Assembly (NCBI GenBank): GCA_044870185.1
Contig: JBIOYL010000298.1
Coordinates: forward strand, 1 to 12,284
Source: JBIOYL01 sp044870185
Lineage (GTDB): Bacteria; Actinomycetota; CALGFH01
Length of the DNA stretch: 12,284 bases
Reading direction: 5' to 3'
Made by a program: the position numbers and the translations under genes. The notes beneath the pieces are model-generated. The model did not search any database. It had not been told where the DNA came from and saw only the letters and a list, made by a program, of their open reading frames with translations. This document shows positions 11,712 through 12,284 of this stretch, one piece after another; the stretch's first letter is position 1; the number at the start of each line of letters is the position of its first letter.

Positions 11712-12284
11712 ATGACCGACACCGGGGTGCCGGGCGCGTCGATGCGGAGCCAGGCCGGAGCCGGTGGGCCCGGCCCCGGCGGCGACGCGCTCGTGGTCGT
11801 CGAGCGGCTCGTCAAGCGCTATCCGCGCAGCCCGCGCAATGCCGTCGACGGCGTCTCGTTCGTCGTGCGCCAGGGCGAGATCCTCGGCCTGCTCGGGCCG
11901 AACGGGGCGGGCAAGACGACCACCGTGGGTGTGCTCACCACCCGGGTGCGGCCGACCTCGGGCCGGGCGCTGGTCGCCGGCCACGACGTCGTGGCCGACC
12001 CGGTGGGCGCCAAGCGTGCCCTGGCGGTGGTGCCCCAACGCAACAACCTCGACCGCTCGCTCACGGCCAGGCAGAACCTGCTCTTCCACGCCGCCTACTT
12101 CGGCCTGCCCCCCGCCGAGCGGGGCCGCCGGGCCGACGTGCTGCTCGGCGAGTTCGGCCTGACCGCGCAGGCCAACGACAAGATCGACTGGTACTCGGGC
12201 GGCATGGCCCAGCGGCTCATGATCGCCCGTGCGCTCATGCACGACCCCCAGGTGCTGTTCCTGGACGAGCCGACCACCGGGCTC
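11712..12284 (+). CDS. ABC-2/DrrA-type drug-efflux ATPase (3' partial)
   Basis: The first 191 residues of a soluble ABC ATPase are present and the frame is open to the window end. After about 25 Gly/Pro/Ala-rich residues come the A-loop Tyr37, Walker A GPNGAGKTTT (62-71), Q-loop Q109 in VVPQRNNLDRSLTARQNL, the signature YSGGM (161-165) in place of the usual LSGGM, and Walker B VLFLDEPTTGL with D185 and catalytic E186. The Q-loop and helical text match the DrrA/NodI-like ATPases that pair with ABC-2 membrane proteins. A permease gene would be expected just past the window end. The position behind padR points to drug or lipid export under PadR control. All catalytic residues that fall inside the window are intact. 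Confidence 0.92.
   Translation, partial: MTDTGVPGASMRSQAGAGGPGPGGDALVVVERLVKRYPRSPRNAVDGVSFVVRQGEILGLLGPNGAGKTTTVGVLTTRVRPTSGRALVAGHDVVADPVGAKRALAVVPQRNNLDRSLTARQNLLFHAAYFGLPPAERGRRADVLLGEFGLTAQANDKIDWYSGGMAQRLMIARALMHDPQVLFLDEPTTGL

Noticed and set aside
11764..12162. 132-residue plus-strand frame within the last ABC gene
   Set aside because: It is another frame of the DrrA-type ATPase, whose true frame runs open from 11712 to the window end.

Overview
This is a very GC-rich window with strong G/C preference at third codon positions. It carries the usual actinobacterial signs: GTG starts, candidate leaderless promoters, a ClpP2-like protease subunit, and PadR plus efflux-ABC and VapBC-type modules. 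I infer a chromosomal segment of an Actinomycetota member; genus cannot be told. No rRNA, tRNA, insertion sequence, phage gene or CRISPR array was seen.

Layout. (1) Positions 1-2624: two overlapping half-transporter ABC genes forming a heterodimeric exporter; the first is cut by the window edge. Its catalytic residues are split so that one ATP site is degenerate and one is canonical. (2) 2651-5185, minus strand: a pyridoxamine-phosphate-oxidase-like protein, the C-terminal half of an ArsR-type regulator with its N-terminus lost, and a full-length gamma-glutamyltransferase-family gene. (3) 5186-5552: a repeat-rich divergent intergenic region, with units in one 15-bp register and two strong hairpins directly before an ABC-F gene (5553-7154). 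(4) 7215-7855: a FitA/VapB-type antitoxin and PIN toxin pair with a palindrome over the probable promoter. (5) 7973-10142: a FadR-type GntR regulator, a lone ClpP with an added C-terminal tail, and a HAD phosphatase 2 bp behind it. (6) 10234-10716, minus strand: a VOC/glyoxalase-fold protein, then about 355 bp with no recognisable gene. (7) 11072-12284: a PadR regulator with a likely leaderless promoter, then an ABC-2/DrrA-type ATPase cut by the window end.

How the parts fit. Three ABC proteins of different classes (heterodimeric exporter, ribosome-associated ABC-F, DrrA-type efflux) lie among small regulators, a toxin-antitoxin pair and small detoxification-type folds. This resembles a stress and drug-tolerance neighbourhood rather than one pathway. 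PadR probably controls the last ABC system. FadR may control itself and perhaps clpP. I found no clear wholly new multi-gene system. The least ordinary items are the 15-bp-register repeat/hairpin leader before the ABC-F gene, the ArsR remnant joined to the end of the GGT gene with a 13-bp repeat at the junction, and the GGT homologue lacking the usual substrate-binding arginine.
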